Below are positions 27,228 to 37,474 of a stretch of 64,000 nucleotides of DNA, one piece after another; the first letter of the stretch is position 1; each line of letters opens with the position of its first letter. Made by a program: the position numbers and the translations under genes. A model generated the notes under the pieces. That model saw only the letters and a list, made by a program, of their open reading frames with translations. It was not told where the DNA came from and did no database searches. This DNA comes from Jejuia rubra. Its GTDB lineage: Bacteria > Bacteroidota > Bacteroidia > Flavobacteriales > Flavobacteriaceae. The stretch is taken from assembly GCF_042684665.1 (NCBI RefSeq), contig NZ_JBHULY010000025.1, forward strand, positions 1 through 64,000. Reading direction: 5' to 3'.

Positions 27228-28508
27228 CTAAAGCAACTCCAAAACCCGTTCCAAGGCCATACCTCTTGAACCCTTGATTAAAATTAAGGAATCCTCGAAA
27301 GTACTATCACTAAAAGCTTCTTTGAAATCCTCAAAAGAATTGAATTGGATTGTCTTTTTAGAGTTGATTTTAGATTGATTGAAGTTTTCGCCAACAAGAA
27401 AAATGTTGTCAATAGCCATCGAATTGGCTAATTCCGCAATGGTTTGGTGCTCATATTCAGCATCCTCGCCCAACTCAAACATATCCCCAAGGATTGCGAT
27501 CTTGTGACCTTCCTGTTTTTCAAAATTCAAAAGGGCTGCCCGCATACTTGTTGGATTGGCGTTGTATGCGTCTAATATGATTTTGTACGTTCCTTTTTCA
27601 ATGATCTGGGAGCGGTTATTTGAGGGGATATAACTTTCAATAGCGGATTTTATTTTGGCAGAATCAACTTTGAAGAAATCTCCGATGGCAATAGCAATAG
27701 CAATGTTCGTAAAGTTATAATCTCCAATGAGTTGGCTATTTATAATGGTTTCTTTGTATTTTGAAACGACAAAAGGTTGCGCTCCCAAAAAGTCGATGAC
27801 GATTTCTGGTTGGCTTTCGGGATTTCCAAAAGTGATAGTTTTAGCACCTTGGGATTTCTCAATTTGAATTAGATCGTTATTATTTAAGAAAATCGTTTTA
27901 TCGTGTTCCGCTAAATGCAAAAACATTTCACTTTTGCCTTTAATAACACCATCAATACCTCCAAATCCCTCTAAATGGGCTTTGCCGTAATTGGTAATTA
28001 AGCCATAATCAGGGTAGGCAATCTTGCATAAAAACTCAATTTCTTTTTGATGGTTGGCACCCATTTCTACAATGCCTATTTCGGTCGCCGAAGTCATAGA
28101 AAGCAAAGTCAAGGGCACCCCTATGTGGTTATTAAGATTGCCTAAAGTAGCAGTTGTTTTATAGTTTTGAGATAATACAGCATTGATGAGTTCTTTGGTG
28201 GTGGTTTTGCCGTTGCTTCCTGTGAGGGCGATAATTGGCGCTTTCAAATAATTTCTATGATGAGTTGCAAGCTTTTGAAGTGTTTTAAGAACATCATCTA
28301 CCAAAATAGTTTTATCAGAGCTGTCATAAGCTTCTTCATCTACTACTGCATATTTGGCACCTTTTTCCAGGGCGTGTTCGGCATAAGTATTCCCATTAAA
28401 ATTTTCGCCTTTAAGGGCGAAGAACATATTTCCATTTTCCAATTTTCTCGTATCCGTGCACACGGAATTGCAATCTAGGTACAATTGGTGAAGTTGTGCT
28501 ATCTCCAT
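27228..28508 (-). CDS. murF: UDP-N-acetylmuramoyl-tripeptide--D-alanyl-D-alanine ligase
   Basis: A 426-residue MurF that adds D-Ala-D-Ala to the UDP-MurNAc tripeptide in the cytoplasm, the last soluble step of peptidoglycan precursor synthesis. The N-terminal domain binds the UDP precursor (DTRKLENGNMFFALKGENFN). The ATP-binding motif is LTGSNGKTTTKE at about 95-106. EMGANHQKEIEFL is near 170 and the C-terminal domain motif LDAYNANPTSM near 310. The length is typical. It lies downstream of gldJ on the same strand, separated by a terminator. Confidence 0.96.
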   Translation of the reverse strand: MEIAQLHQLYLDCNSVCTDTRKLENGNMFFALKGENFNGNTYAEHALEKGAKYAVVDEEAYDSSDKTILVDDVLKTLQKLATHHRNYLKAPIIALTGSNGKTTTKELINAVLSQNYKTTATLGNLNNHIGVPLTLLSMTSATEIGIVEMGANHQKEIEFLCKIAYPDYGLITNYGKAHLEGFGGIDGVIKGKSEMFLHLAEHDKTIFLNNNDLIQIEKSQGAKTITFGNPESQPEIVIDFLGAQPFVVSKYKETIINSQLIGDYNFTNIAIAIAIGDFFKVDSAKIKSAIESYIPSNNRSQIIEKGTYKIILDAYNANPTSMRAALLNFEKQEGHKIAILGDMFELGEDAEYEHQTIAELANSMAIDNIFLVGENFNQSKINSKKTIQFNSFEDFKEAFSDSTFEDSLILIKGSRGMALERVLELL

Positions 28509-28520
28509 AAAAATTTGATA

Positions 28521-28549
28521 TAAAAAAAGTCCTGATCGGAATCAGGACT
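28521..28549 (-). terminator. Rho-independent terminator after gldJ
   Basis: AGTCCTGAT (28528-28536) and ATCAGGACT (28541-28549) form a perfect 9-bp stem with a 4-nt loop, and the minus strand runs into seven T. Confidence 0.9.
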
Positions 28550-28574
28550 TAAATATAAACTTTAGAGTTGAGAT

Positions 28575-30275
28575 TTAACTCTTCTTTTTGTTTTTCATTT
28601 TGGATTTTGAACCAACACGAGACATCGCGCATCTAAAGCCGATGTAGTCGGTGGCCATATCCTGCGGGAAGTAGCGTCTTTGTGCTGGATCCAACCAGTA
28701 CTCTCTGTCTTTCCAAGAACCACCTTTATAAACTCTTACCTCGTCATTAATCATGGAGGTTCTGTTATTGGCCTTGTCATATTCTCTAACAATATTTCCT
28801 AGAGAATCTCTAGTAATTGTATGTTTAGGCGAATTATACATTTTTCTGGTTTCAGTTTCTTGAACGCTACCTTCTTCATCCGATTCAATATCGTTAAAAC
28901 TTTCATAGTAGCGAGAAGAACGTCTGTCACCATCCCTAAAGTTGATATGGTTACTTCTATCAAAATTGGTTCTCAAATACGTCTCATTTTCATCAACAGG
29001 TACTTGAACAATTTCACCTGGTAGGTCCCTTGCAATTACTTTTCCATTAGAAAGCGTATCATAAACAATATCATCTACTGTAACTACCTTTACTGTACCG
29101 TCTTCAGTAATGGCGTTTTTTGTATACACATTACCACGATAATAGTTAAAGTCGTTAAACTCATCATCCACAATCGGTCTGTAAACATCTGCTACCCACT
29201 CGGCCACGTTTCCAGCCATATCATATAAACCGTAATCATTTGGAGGGTATGATTTTACTTGATTTGTAATATCAGCACCATCATCACTCCATCCAGCAAT
29301 GCCGCCATAGTCTCCTTTACCTTGCTTAAAGTTCGCTAATTGGTCACCACGATATTTACGCTTTCCAGAACGGGTGTATTGTCCATCCCATGGATATTTT
29401 TTTCTACCTCTATATAGGTTGTAGCTTCTTATTTCGCTTAAACCAAGAGCGGCATATTCCCATTCCGTTTCAGTTGGGAGTCTGTATTTAGGAGAAATCA
29501 AACCAGATTCTCTAGTGGCGTAAAGTCCAGTTTCATTGCCATCGGCATCCACACGAACGTTTCTTCTGCCTCGTCCATCTCCGCTAGTGATTTCTTCATT
29601 ACCTCCATACGTTAATGTAGGAGCGTTGATATAAGTATCAGTGTTAAAAGTAGCGTCTGCCATAACTTCAGTAGTCTTAGCATCGCGCTTGATGTAGCCT
29701 GCTCTTTCCAAGTTGTATTCGTTAACACGATCTGAGCGCCAGTTGGCGAACTCCACTGCCTGAATCCAGCTAACTCCAACCACAGGATATTCTGCATAAC
29801 CTGGATGACGTAAATAGTTCTCAGTCATAATTTCATTAAAACCTAAACGATTTCTCCATACCAAGGTGTCTGGTAAAGCCCCATTGTAGATGGCTCTAAA
29901 GTTTTCGTCAGATGGCGGATAAACGCGCTTAATCCAATCCAAATATTCGAGGTACATCATATTGGTCACCTCAGTTTCGTCCATATAAAAGGATTGTACG
30001 TGTTGCTGTGTAGGGGTATTGTTCCAATCGTGCATGACATCATCTTGTACACGACCTTTGGTAAACGTACCACCTTCTATGAAGACCAAGCCAGGAGAAG
30101 TTTCCTGCTCTTTAAAGTTGGTATTGTATTGAAAACCTCCTTCGCGACTGTTGATCTGCCATCCCGTTGCTCTGGAGCTATTTTTGGAGCTGGATGATTT
30201 TTTACAACTAAAGGTTGTAACAGATAGTGTTGTTAGCAACAGTACCTTGAATATCACTACGTTTCTCATATCCAT
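28575..30275 (-). CDS. gldJ: Gliding motility lipoprotein GldJ
   Basis: A 566-residue lipoprotein with lipobox TTFSC (Cys near residue 24), exported and anchored in the outer membrane. The bulk is a formylglycine-generating-enzyme/sulfatase-modifying fold (PGLVFIEGGTFTKG, then MDETEVTNMMYLEYLDW, SPKYRLPTETEWEYAALG, NDYGLYDMAGNVAEWVADVY, GGSWKD, YIGFRCAMSRV), which GldJ uses structurally. The short Lys-rich C-terminus (SKMKNKKKS) is typical. GldJ is required for gliding and stabilises other Gld/T9SS components. It is divergent from porU, the conserved flavobacterial arrangement. Confidence 0.95.
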   Translation of the reverse strand: MDMRNVVIFKVLLLTTLSVTTFSCKKSSSSKNSSRATGWQINSREGGFQYNTNFKEQETSPGLVFIEGGTFTKGRVQDDVMHDWNNTPTQQHVQSFYMDETEVTNMMYLEYLDWIKRVYPPSDENFRAIYNGALPDTLVWRNRLGFNEIMTENYLRHPGYAEYPVVGVSWIQAVEFANWRSDRVNEYNLERAGYIKRDAKTTEVMADATFNTDTYINAPTLTYGGNEEITSGDGRGRRNVRVDADGNETGLYATRESGLISPKYRLPTETEWEYAALGLSEIRSYNLYRGRKKYPWDGQYTRSGKRKYRGDQLANFKQGKGDYGGIAGWSDDGADITNQVKSYPPNDYGLYDMAGNVAEWVADVYRPIVDDEFNDFNYYRGNVYTKNAITEDGTVKVVTVDDIVYDTLSNGKVIARDLPGEIVQVPVDENETYLRTNFDRSNHINFRDGDRRSSRYYESFNDIESDEEGSVQETETRKMYNSPKHTITRDSLGNIVREYDKANNRTSMINDEVRVYKGGSWKDREYWLDPAQRRYFPQDMATDYIGFRCAMSRVGSKSKMKNKKKS

Positions 30276-30467
30276 ACGTTTAAGTAAGCTAAATTTCTTT
30301 TTGGTGCTGCAATATAAGAATTAAACCTTACAGAACAAGCAATTTTTTGCATTTTGGCGAAAAAATTAGGTATTTCATCCTGAATACCGTGCATTTCATC
30401 GATGATTTTGACGCTTTTCCGACATTTCCTGCTTTGAATAAACGCTCAATTTCAGAAATTATTATTG

Positions 30468-30475
30468 TATTTTTG
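30468..30475 (+). promoter_or_regulatory. -7 box TATTTTTG upstream of porU
   Basis: A match to TAnnTTTG, 66 bp before the porU start, in the 266-bp region divergent to gldJ. The -33 element is not clear. Confidence 0.5.
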
Positions 30476-30541
30476 AACGCTTAAGAAAAAATGTTGTTTT
30501 TATTAAATACTAACGTCAAATTAAAGACGTTATTTTAGTGC

Positions 30542-33500
30542 ATGAAAGGAAAAATTTTACTTTTATTTTTATTGATTGTATCGGCTGTTTTTGGTCAAAA
30601 GAAAAACTTCTCGATAAACTGGGATGGCAAAAAAGTGTTGGATTTTGGCCAGTACAAGTATGTATTGCCGTCATTTGATGATAAGCACTACAATTTTGAT
30701 TTTGCGCAGGGGCTGACCTTTGTGGACCAATGGGAAGCTACAAATGCCGTTGATGAATCCTCTGTTTCGGTATCCAACATTGCCTATCGCCCGATACCCC
30801 AGCAGGATTTGTTCGAGTTGGATATCAAAACCATTCCCAGTCGAATAAAATTCAGTTTAAAAAATTCGAAAGCAAGGAACAAAAGCTACGTATTTTTTGA
30901 AATCACACCTATTGTAAAAGATGCAAATGGTACCTTCAAAAAGGTTGTATCTTTTCAAATCAACTATAAAAATTCAAACCGCCAAAACAAGAGAGCGAAT
31001 TTTAAACGATTTACTAATTCAAAAGTTGTTTCAAATTCTGTGTTGCGCACCGGCGAGTGGTATAAGTTTTATGTTGACACTACTGGGGTTGTTCAATTGA
31101 GCAAAGGGTTTTTGCAGGCACTTGGGGTAAACGTAAATACTGTGGATCCCAGAACTATTAAGATCTATGGAAATGGTGGAGCGATGATCCCTTATTCCAA
31201 TAGTGTACCCTATCCATTTGATGTCACGGAGAATGCCGTTAAGTTTGTTGGTGAAGCAGATGGTGTTTTTAACAATGAAGATTACATTTTATTCTATGCC
31301 CAAGGCCCAAAAGGCTATAACGAGGAAAGCAACACCAATATCAATGCCTACTCGGACAAAACCTATTATTATGTAAATGTAAGCTCGGGGCAAGGGAAGC
31401 GTATCCAATCTGGTGTGCAGCCTACAGGTGCTGTAGACCTTACCATTGATACCTTCCAGGATTACAAATTTCACGAAAAGGATATACATAACTTAGGTAC
31501 TGTTGGACGGAGATGGTTTGGCGAACGGTTTAATATTGATAGCGAACAGACCTTCAGGTTTAATTTTCCCGATTTAGTCGTATCCGAACCTATAACATTG
31601 AAGGTGTATGCAGCGGCGGTTTCGACATCCAATACATCCATGACTATTAACTTGAATGGCACAGTGCTAAGTACGATTCCATTTGGTTCTACTAGCAAAA
31701 CTATTGTGGGGTCCGGGTCGTTTTTATCCACGGAAAGAGACGTTTCCGATGGCCGGATTGATGTTACCCTTACCTATAATAATCAGGGAAATCCAAGCGC
31801 TGTGGGCTATTTGGATTATATTTCCATAGAAGCGACAAGTGTGTTGAGGTTCAATAATAAACAGTTTCAATTTAGAAATAAAGATGTTGCCGGGAGTTCG
31901 GGTATAGGAGAATATGTTATCTCAGGTGCTGGAAGCCTAGAGGAAGTTTGGGATATTACAGATATTTATAATGTTTCAAGTTATGAAAATAGCGAAGCTT
32001 CCTCTGAATTTAGTTTTAGGGTGGCTATGGGGGAAGAGCGGGTATATGTTGCAGTTTCAGCATCGGACTATTTTCAACCGAAGGCAGATGGTAACAGAAG
32101 TGTGGCAAACCAGGACATTAAAGGCACAATTTTGCAAAATGCGCAAGGTCAGTTTCAGGATTTGGATTATCTCATTGTGGCACCAAATAATATGTTGCAG
32201 CAGGCAGAACGCCTTGCCCAAATCAATAGAAATCAATACGGATTGACAGCGAAAGCCGTCGGTCTAAATGAAATTTATGCGGAATTCAGTACTGGGAATC
32301 AAGATATTGGTGCCATCCGTAATCTGGTGAAATATATTTATGATAATGCCAGTGCCCTCGAAAAACGGATAAAGTATTTATGCCTTTTTGGGGATGCTTC
32401 ATATGATTATAAGGATAGAATTCCCAATAATACCAATATTGTGCCTTCTTGGCACTCGTATAATAGTTTCAGTTTGACGAGTGCGTTTGTTTCGGATGAT
32501 TTTTACGGTACGATGGATGATAACGAAGGCACCATGAGCATTAGCGACAAACTAGATGTTGCTGTGGGTCGGATTCTGGCAGATACCCCACAAAGGGCGC
32601 GTGAATTGGTGGACAAAATAGAATCCTACTACATCAAGGAAGCTTTTGGAAGTTGGCGGAACAGTTATTTGGTGGTATCAGACGATGTAGACCACGATTG
32701 GGAAGGTATTTTACAGGAAACAACCGATGATGTTGGAGAAAGGGTAACACAGAACAAGCCTTTTATTAATGTAGTAAAAATTCATATGGATGCATTTCAG
32801 CAAGAGTCTTCTGCCGGGGGAAACAGTTATCCTGAAGTTACGGAGGAGTTTGCGAATGCAATTGATAATGGAGCTTTAGTGGTTAATTATTTTGGGCATG
32901 GAGGTGAAGAAGGCCTTGCCAATGAACGTGTGCTTCAAAAAACTAATATCCAGGAGCTTAGGAATTTCTGTAAACTGAATTGTTTTGTTACCGTTACTTG
33001 TGAATTTACCAAGTTTGACAATCCTTTCCGGGAAACGGCAGGGGAGTTTACGTATTGGAACAAGCAGGCCGGTGCCATCAGTTTAATTACTACTACCCGT
33101 CAGGTATTTGTGAATTTTGGCGTACAGTTCAATGAGGCGTTGGATCAGTACTTATTTTCTTTTAGTGATATCGATGACATCCCAGATAATGATTACCCTA
33201 CTATGGCCGAAGCATTGAGGCTGACCAAAATCGATCCCGGAATTGCATTTTCCGGTCAAAGAAGGTTAGTGTTTTTTATTGGAGACCCCGCTATGAAATT
33301 GGCATTTCCAAAGCCCAATGTTAGATTGACGGAAATTAACGATGTGCCCTTGGCACAAACTACTGATACCCTAAAGGCATTGAGCCGAGTTAAACTGGCC
33401 GGAGAGGTTACTGATGTAAATGGAAATTTATTAAGCGGTTATAACGGCACGGTTTCCACCACCATTTATGATAAGTTTGTGCAGCGACAAACCTTGGCTA

Positions 33501-34426
33501 ATGATAATACCCGACTTAATGGCCAGTTGGTGAAAATGGATTTTAGGACACTTGGAGAAATTATTTTCAAGGGGCAGGCTACTGTGAGTAATGGCCAATT
33601 TGAGTTTGATTTTGTGGTGCCAAAGGATATTAGTATTCCCGTTGGCTTAGGAAAAGTGAGCTTTTATGCAAAAAACGGACAAAGATTGGAGGATCATGCA
33701 GGGGCTAACCTTTCGGATGTCAGAATTGGGGGTATTAACGAAAATGCTGAGGTTGACAATACGGGTCCCGTCATTAATATTTTTATGAATGATGAGAATT
33801 TTGTTTCAGGGGGCATTACCAATGAATCTCCAACTCTATTGGCAAAACTGGAAGATGCCAATGGGATCAATACAGCAAGTGGTGTTGGGCACGATATAGT
33901 TGCCATAATTGATGGCGATGAAACCAATCCTGTTATATTAAATGATTATTACGAAACCGAATTGGACAGCTATCAAAAAGGAACCGTGAGCTTTCCATTC
34001 AGGGATTTGGAGCCTGGGTTGCATACGTTAACCCTTAAGGCATGGGATGTTTACAATAATTCCTCCACGGCCGAAATACAGTTTGTGGTCTTTGACAAAG
34101 ATCAGGACTTGGTTATTAACAATGTCTTGAACTACCCAAATCCCTTTGTGAATTATACTGAATTTTGGTTCAACCACAATAGTTCGGAGCCTTTGGACGT
34201 TTCTATACAAATATTTACAGTATCCGGTAAATTGGTAAGAACCTTAAACGGACAGACTTCCGGAGGCATTAAAGCGACTAGTTCCCTTTCAAAAGATATA
34301 GTTTGGGACGGTCGTGATGATTTTGGTGATAAAATAGGAAAAGGTGTGTATGTGTATAAACTCACTGTAAAATCAAACCTTTTGAATAAAAAAGTAGAGA
34401 AAATCGAGAAACTTGTGATACTCTAA
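30542..34426 (+). CDS. porU: Type IX secretion system sortase PorU
   Basis: A 1294-residue gingipain-like C25 cysteine peptidase that removes the C-terminal signal of T9SS cargo at the cell surface and attaches it. It has a signal peptide (LLFLLIVSAVFGQ), then an N-terminal beta domain. The catalytic domain contains His near 786 (VVNYFGHGGEEGLANE) and Cys near 820 (FVTVTCEFTKFDNP). The C-terminus resembles FlgD/T9SS-type domains (NYPNPFVNYTEFWF, WDGRDDFGDKIGKGVYVYKL). It precedes porV by 33 bp, and the two products work together in the attachment complex. Confidence 0.95.
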   Translation: MKGKILLLFLLIVSAVFGQKKNFSINWDGKKVLDFGQYKYVLPSFDDKHYNFDFAQGLTFVDQWEATNAVDESSVSVSNIAYRPIPQQDLFELDIKTIPSRIKFSLKNSKARNKSYVFFEITPIVKDANGTFKKVVSFQINYKNSNRQNKRANFKRFTNSKVVSNSVLRTGEWYKFYVDTTGVVQLSKGFLQALGVNVNTVDPRTIKIYGNGGAMIPYSNSVPYPFDVTENAVKFVGEADGVFNNEDYILFYAQGPKGYNEESNTNINAYSDKTYYYVNVSSGQGKRIQSGVQPTGAVDLTIDTFQDYKFHEKDIHNLGTVGRRWFGERFNIDSEQTFRFNFPDLVVSEPITLKVYAAAVSTSNTSMTINLNGTVLSTIPFGSTSKTIVGSGSFLSTERDVSDGRIDVTLTYNNQGNPSAVGYLDYISIEATSVLRFNNKQFQFRNKDVAGSSGIGEYVISGAGSLEEVWDITDIYNVSSYENSEASSEFSFRVAMGEERVYVAVSASDYFQPKADGNRSVANQDIKGTILQNAQGQFQDLDYLIVAPNNMLQQAERLAQINRNQYGLTAKAVGLNEIYAEFSTGNQDIGAIRNLVKYIYDNASALEKRIKYLCLFGDASYDYKDRIPNNTNIVPSWHSYNSFSLTSAFVSDDFYGTMDDNEGTMSISDKLDVAVGRILADTPQRARELVDKIESYYIKEAFGSWRNSYLVVSDDVDHDWEGILQETTDDVGERVTQNKPFINVVKIHMDAFQQESSAGGNSYPEVTEEFANAIDNGALVVNYFGHGGEEGLANERVLQKTNIQELRNFCKLNCFVTVTCEFTKFDNPFRETAGEFTYWNKQAGAISLITTTRQVFVNFGVQFNEALDQYLFSFSDIDDIPDNDYPTMAEALRLTKIDPGIAFSGQRRLVFFIGDPAMKLAFPKPNVRLTEINDVPLAQTTDTLKALSRVKLAGEVTDVNGNLLSGYNGTVSTTIYDKFVQRQTLANDNTRLNGQLVKMDFRTLGEIIFKGQATVSNGQFEFDFVVPKDISIPVGLGKVSFYAKNGQRLEDHAGANLSDVRIGGINENAEVDNTGPVINIFMNDENFVSGGITNESPTLLAKLEDANGINTASGVGHDIVAIIDGDETNPVILNDYYETELDSYQKGTVSFPFRDLEPGLHTLTLKAWDVYNNSSTAEIQFVVFDKDQDLVINNVLNYPNPFVNYTEFWFNHNSSEPLDVSIQIFTVSGKLVRTLNGQTSGGIKATSSLSKDIVWDGRDDFGDKIGKGVYVYKLTVKSNLLNKKVEKIEKLVIL

Positions 34427-34442
34427 TAAAAATTTATATTTG
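34413..34442 (+). promoter_or_regulatory. Promoter of porV
   Basis: TTG at 34413-34415 and TATATTTG at 34435-34442, spaced 19 bp, lie across the porU stop codon. This gives porV its own promoter besides read-through from porU. The porV start is 17 bp downstream. Confidence 0.65.
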
Positions 34443-34459
34443 CAAAATAAATCTGATAT

Positions 34460-35728
34460 ATGAAGAATCCAATTATAGTGCTGATCCTTTCGTTTTTAGC
34501 ACTGAACTTAACCGCCCAGAATACTACCGTAATTGTTCCCAATGAGAATGATTCCCGAGTGATTACAACAGGTATGCCTTTTACATTAATTGTGCCCGAT
34601 GCGCGATCTGCAGGAATGGGGGACATGGGTGTGGCCACTAGCGTTGATGCCTATTCCCAGCAATGGAATTCCGCTAAATATGCATTTTCAGAAAATGACC
34701 AAGGGTTTTCTATAAGTTATACGCCTTACCTAAGTAAATTAGTAAATGATATTGGTTTGGCCTACATTACCTATTACAACCGTTTGGATGAGCGTAGCGC
34801 TATTGGTGCGAGTTTCAAATACTTCGGTTTGGGGGAAATAGAATTTCGAAATAGCGAATTTGAAGAACCTAATATACAAAAGCCCAATGAACTGCAGGCT
34901 GACATCTCTTACGCCTTGAAGCTAAGCGATCAATTTGCGATGTCTGTAGCCATGCGTTATTTAAGATCGGATTTAAGGCTTAATGTACAAAACGTCGATG
35001 CAAGTGCGGCAAATACCTTTGGGGTAGATATTTCTGGATTTTATCAAACCGAGGAGCAGGCCTATAATGACTTCAATGGCCGTTGGCGTTTAGGTTTTGC
35101 AATTCAAAATCTTGGTCCCAAGTTTAAATATGATGATGGAGGAGCTGATAATTTCCAACCTACTAATTTACGCTTAGGTGGTGGATTCGATTTTATTTTT
35201 GATGATTATAATAAGTTATCGATTACTGCTGAAGTTGCGAAACTTTTGGTGCCTACGCCACCAATTCTTGGAACAGAACTCGTGTTTACCGATAATAATA
35301 ATAATGGAATGTACGATGAGCCGGCCGATCCAGGAGACCCACAACCCGGGGAGGACGTTTTGGTTTCGGAAACTGAAAATGTAATTTATGAAGGAAAATC
35401 TCAAGATGTAAATTTCCTATCAGGAATTTTTCAATCTTTTGGGGATGCGCCAGGTGGATTTAGCGAGGAATTACAGGAATTTACATGGGCTTTAGGTGCG
35501 GAGTATCTTTATCAGGATTCATTCGCTTTTAGAGCTGGATACTTCAATGAGGCCGAAGAAAAAGGAGCAAGACAATTTATGGCAGTGGGAGCAGGATTTA
35601 AGCTGAATATTCTTAATATTGACTTTTCTTATCTGTTCTCGACGTCAAAGGTTCAAAGCCCTTTGGAGGGAACATTGCGTTTTTCCCTAACGTTTAATTT
35701 TGGGGACGGCACGTATTACGAATATTAG
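34460..35728 (+). CDS. porV: Type IX secretion system outer membrane channel protein PorV
   Basis: A 422-residue FadL-like outer-membrane beta-barrel that shuttles cargo from the T9SS translocon to the PorU sortase. It has a signal peptide (LILSFLALNLTAQ), then the PorV-typical VIVPNENDSRVITTGMPFTL and PDARSAGMGDMGVATSVDAY stretches and aromatic-ended barrel strands, finishing RFSLTFNFGDGTYYEY. A loop near 275-290 is Asp/Asn-rich (TDNNNNGMYDEPADPGDPQP) and may bind calcium. It directly follows porU, with a terminator after it. Confidence 0.95.
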   Translation: MKNPIIVLILSFLALNLTAQNTTVIVPNENDSRVITTGMPFTLIVPDARSAGMGDMGVATSVDAYSQQWNSAKYAFSENDQGFSISYTPYLSKLVNDIGLAYITYYNRLDERSAIGASFKYFGLGEIEFRNSEFEEPNIQKPNELQADISYALKLSDQFAMSVAMRYLRSDLRLNVQNVDASAANTFGVDISGFYQTEEQAYNDFNGRWRLGFAIQNLGPKFKYDDGGADNFQPTNLRLGGGFDFIFDDYNKLSITAEVAKLLVPTPPILGTELVFTDNNNNGMYDEPADPGDPQPGEDVLVSETENVIYEGKSQDVNFLSGIFQSFGDAPGGFSEELQEFTWALGAEYLYQDSFAFRAGYFNEAEEKGARQFMAVGAGFKLNILNIDFSYLFSTSKVQSPLEGTLRFSLTFNFGDGTYYEY

Positions 35729-35749
35729 GCAAAATGAAATATAATTTAG

Positions 35750-35786
35750 AAAAGCTATTGTTCCCTTTACGATAGCTTTTTTTATT
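35750..35786 (+). terminator. Terminator after porV
   Basis: AAAGCTAT (35751-35758) and ATAGCTTT (35772-35779) form an 8-bp stem with a 13-nt loop, followed by a T-rich run. Confidence 0.75.
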
Positions 35787-35812
35787 TTCCAGAGATTCTT
35801 AATTTTACTTTT

Positions 35813-36295
35813 ATGAAGGTAGAAAAAATTGAAAGCCTTTTTTATATTTTTGAGAATGCCGAAGCACTACCAAAGGATGTCGGCGGTCTTATGAATAAAG
35901 CCTTAGAGGCAAGACAAAATGCCTATGCCCCTTATTCAAACTTCAAAGTAGGGGCAGCCTTGCTTTTGGATAGTGGCGAAGTGGTTACTGGAAGCAACCA
36001 AGAAAACGCCTCCTATCCTTCGGGATTATGTGCCGAACGCACTGCCGTCTATTATGCTGGCGCTAAATATCCTGGCTCTAGAATCATGAAAATAGCGATT
36101 ACCGCTGGGGCATCCAATGGAAATACTTCAAAGCCAATTCCGCCTTGCGGAGCATGTAGGCAGGCTATTGCGGAATATGAAATCAAGCAGAAAACCCCGA
36201 TTGAAATTTACTTTATGGGCACCTCTGGAGAAGTAATTAAATCCGATTCCCTTAAAAACTTGCTGCCCCTGATTTTTGATAATTCGCAGTTGTAA
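35813..36295 (+). CDS. cdd: Cytidine deaminase
   Basis: A 160-residue zinc enzyme that deaminates cytidine/deoxycytidine in pyrimidine salvage. YAPYSNFKVGAALLLDSGEV, GLCAERTAVYYAG with the zinc Cys and catalytic Glu, and PPCGACRQAIAEY with the other two zinc Cys are all present. The length matches the tetrameric class plus a short N-terminal extension. It lies between porV and pdhA, as in other flavobacteria I know. Confidence 0.96.
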   Translation: MKVEKIESLFYIFENAEALPKDVGGLMNKALEARQNAYAPYSNFKVGAALLLDSGEVVTGSNQENASYPSGLCAERTAVYYAGAKYPGSRIMKIAITAGASNGNTSKPIPPCGACRQAIAEYEIKQKTPIEIYFMGTSGEVIKSDSLKNLLPLIFDNSQL

Positions 36296-36432
36296 AACTA
36301 AAGTCTTTTTTTAAAATTTATTATAATCGAACCTAAACCAAAAGATTTCCAAAAAATGCGTGTCAAGGCTTGATATTTAACAATTTTTAGACATTACATA
36401 CCCAACCGTTTTCCCAATAGGAATCAAAGTAT

Positions 36433-36440
36433 TACTTTTG
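36433..36440 (+). promoter_or_regulatory. -7 box TACTTTTG upstream of pdhA
   Basis: A perfect TAnnTTTG match 32 bp before the pdhA start, in the 177-bp gap after cdd. No clear -33 box is seen. Confidence 0.55.
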
Positions 36441-36472
36441 TATTTCGCTTAAACATAATATTAAACTAGCCA

Positions 36473-37471
36473 ATGCAAAAAATCACGAAACAGGTGTACC
36501 TAAAATGGTACGAGGATATGTTGTTCTGGAGAAAGTTTGAGGACAAACTTGCTGCAGTTTACATTCAACAAAAAGTAAGAGGATTTCTTCACTTATATAA
36601 CGGCCAGGAAGCTGTATTGGCAGGAGCCTTGCACGCCATGGATCTGACCAAGGACAAAATGATTACGGCATATAGAAACCACGTACAGCCAATCGGCATG
36701 GGCGTTGATCCAAAGCGAGTTATGGCAGAGCTTTATGGAAAGGGAACCGGAACATCGCAAGGTTTAGGAGGGTCAATGCATATTTTTTCTAAAGAGTTCC
36801 GTTTTTATGGTGGTCATGGTATTGTTGGCGGACAAATTCCTTTAGGTGCTGGTATTGCTTTTGGAGATAAGTACCACGGCAGTGACGCTGTTACGCTTTG
36901 TTGCTTTGGAGATGGAGCTGCCAGACAGGGTTCATTGCACGAAACGTTTAACTTGGCGATGTTGTGGAATTTGCCTGTAGTTTTCGTTTGTGAAAACAAT
37001 GGCTATGCCATGGGAACGTCAGTAGAACGAACTGCAAATCACGACGAAATTTGGAAGTTAGGTAAGGGTTATGAAATGCCTTCTGCACCGGTGGATGGTA
37101 TGAACCCGGTGAAAGCAGCTGAAGCGTTTGACGAGGCTATCCAACGTGCCAGAAAAGGTGGTGGGCCAACATTTTTGGAGTTAAAGACTTATCGTTACAG
37201 AGGACACTCCATGTCTGATGCACAGCACTATAGAACCAAAGATGAGGTTGAGGAATACAAGAAAATCGACCCTATTACACAAGTAAAAGAGGTTATTCTT
37301 GAGAAAAAATATGCTACGGAAGACGATATCAAAGAAATTGATAAGCGTGTAAAGGCAAGGGTTTCTGAGTGTGAAAAATTTGCAGAAGAATCACCTTGGC
37401 CAGAAAAGAGTGTGATGTACGATGTGGTGTACGAGCAAGAAGATTATCCATTTATTCAACACAAATTATAA
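36473..37471 (+). CDS. pdhA: Pyruvate dehydrogenase E1 component, alpha subunit
   Basis: A 332-residue thiamine-diphosphate-dependent E1 alpha. HLYNGQEAVLAGALHAMD is near residue 45, GGSMHIFSKEFRFYGGHGIV near 105, and the ThDP-binding motif GDGAARQGSLHETFNLAMLW ... ENNGYAMGTS near 145-185. The phosphorylation-loop region YRYRGHSMSDAQHYR is near 242-256. It starts the oxidative decarboxylation of pyruvate to acetyl-CoA. The partner E1 beta gene is not in this cluster: pdhC follows after 3 bp, so E1 beta must lie elsewhere. Confidence 0.95.
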   Translation: MQKITKQVYLKWYEDMLFWRKFEDKLAAVYIQQKVRGFLHLYNGQEAVLAGALHAMDLTKDKMITAYRNHVQPIGMGVDPKRVMAELYGKGTGTSQGLGGSMHIFSKEFRFYGGHGIVGGQIPLGAGIAFGDKYHGSDAVTLCCFGDGAARQGSLHETFNLAMLWNLPVVFVCENNGYAMGTSVERTANHDEIWKLGKGYEMPSAPVDGMNPVKAAEAFDEAIQRARKGGGPTFLELKTYRYRGHSMSDAQHYRTKDEVEEYKKIDPITQVKEVILEKKYATEDDIKEIDKRVKARVSECEKFAEESPWPEKSVMYDVVYEQEDYPFIQHKL

Positions 37472-37474
37472 GAT

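Noticed and set aside
28575..30275. Sulfatase-activating formylglycine enzyme
   Set aside because: The fold is present, but the lipobox, the position beside porU/porV and the overall sequence fit GldJ, which uses this fold structurally.
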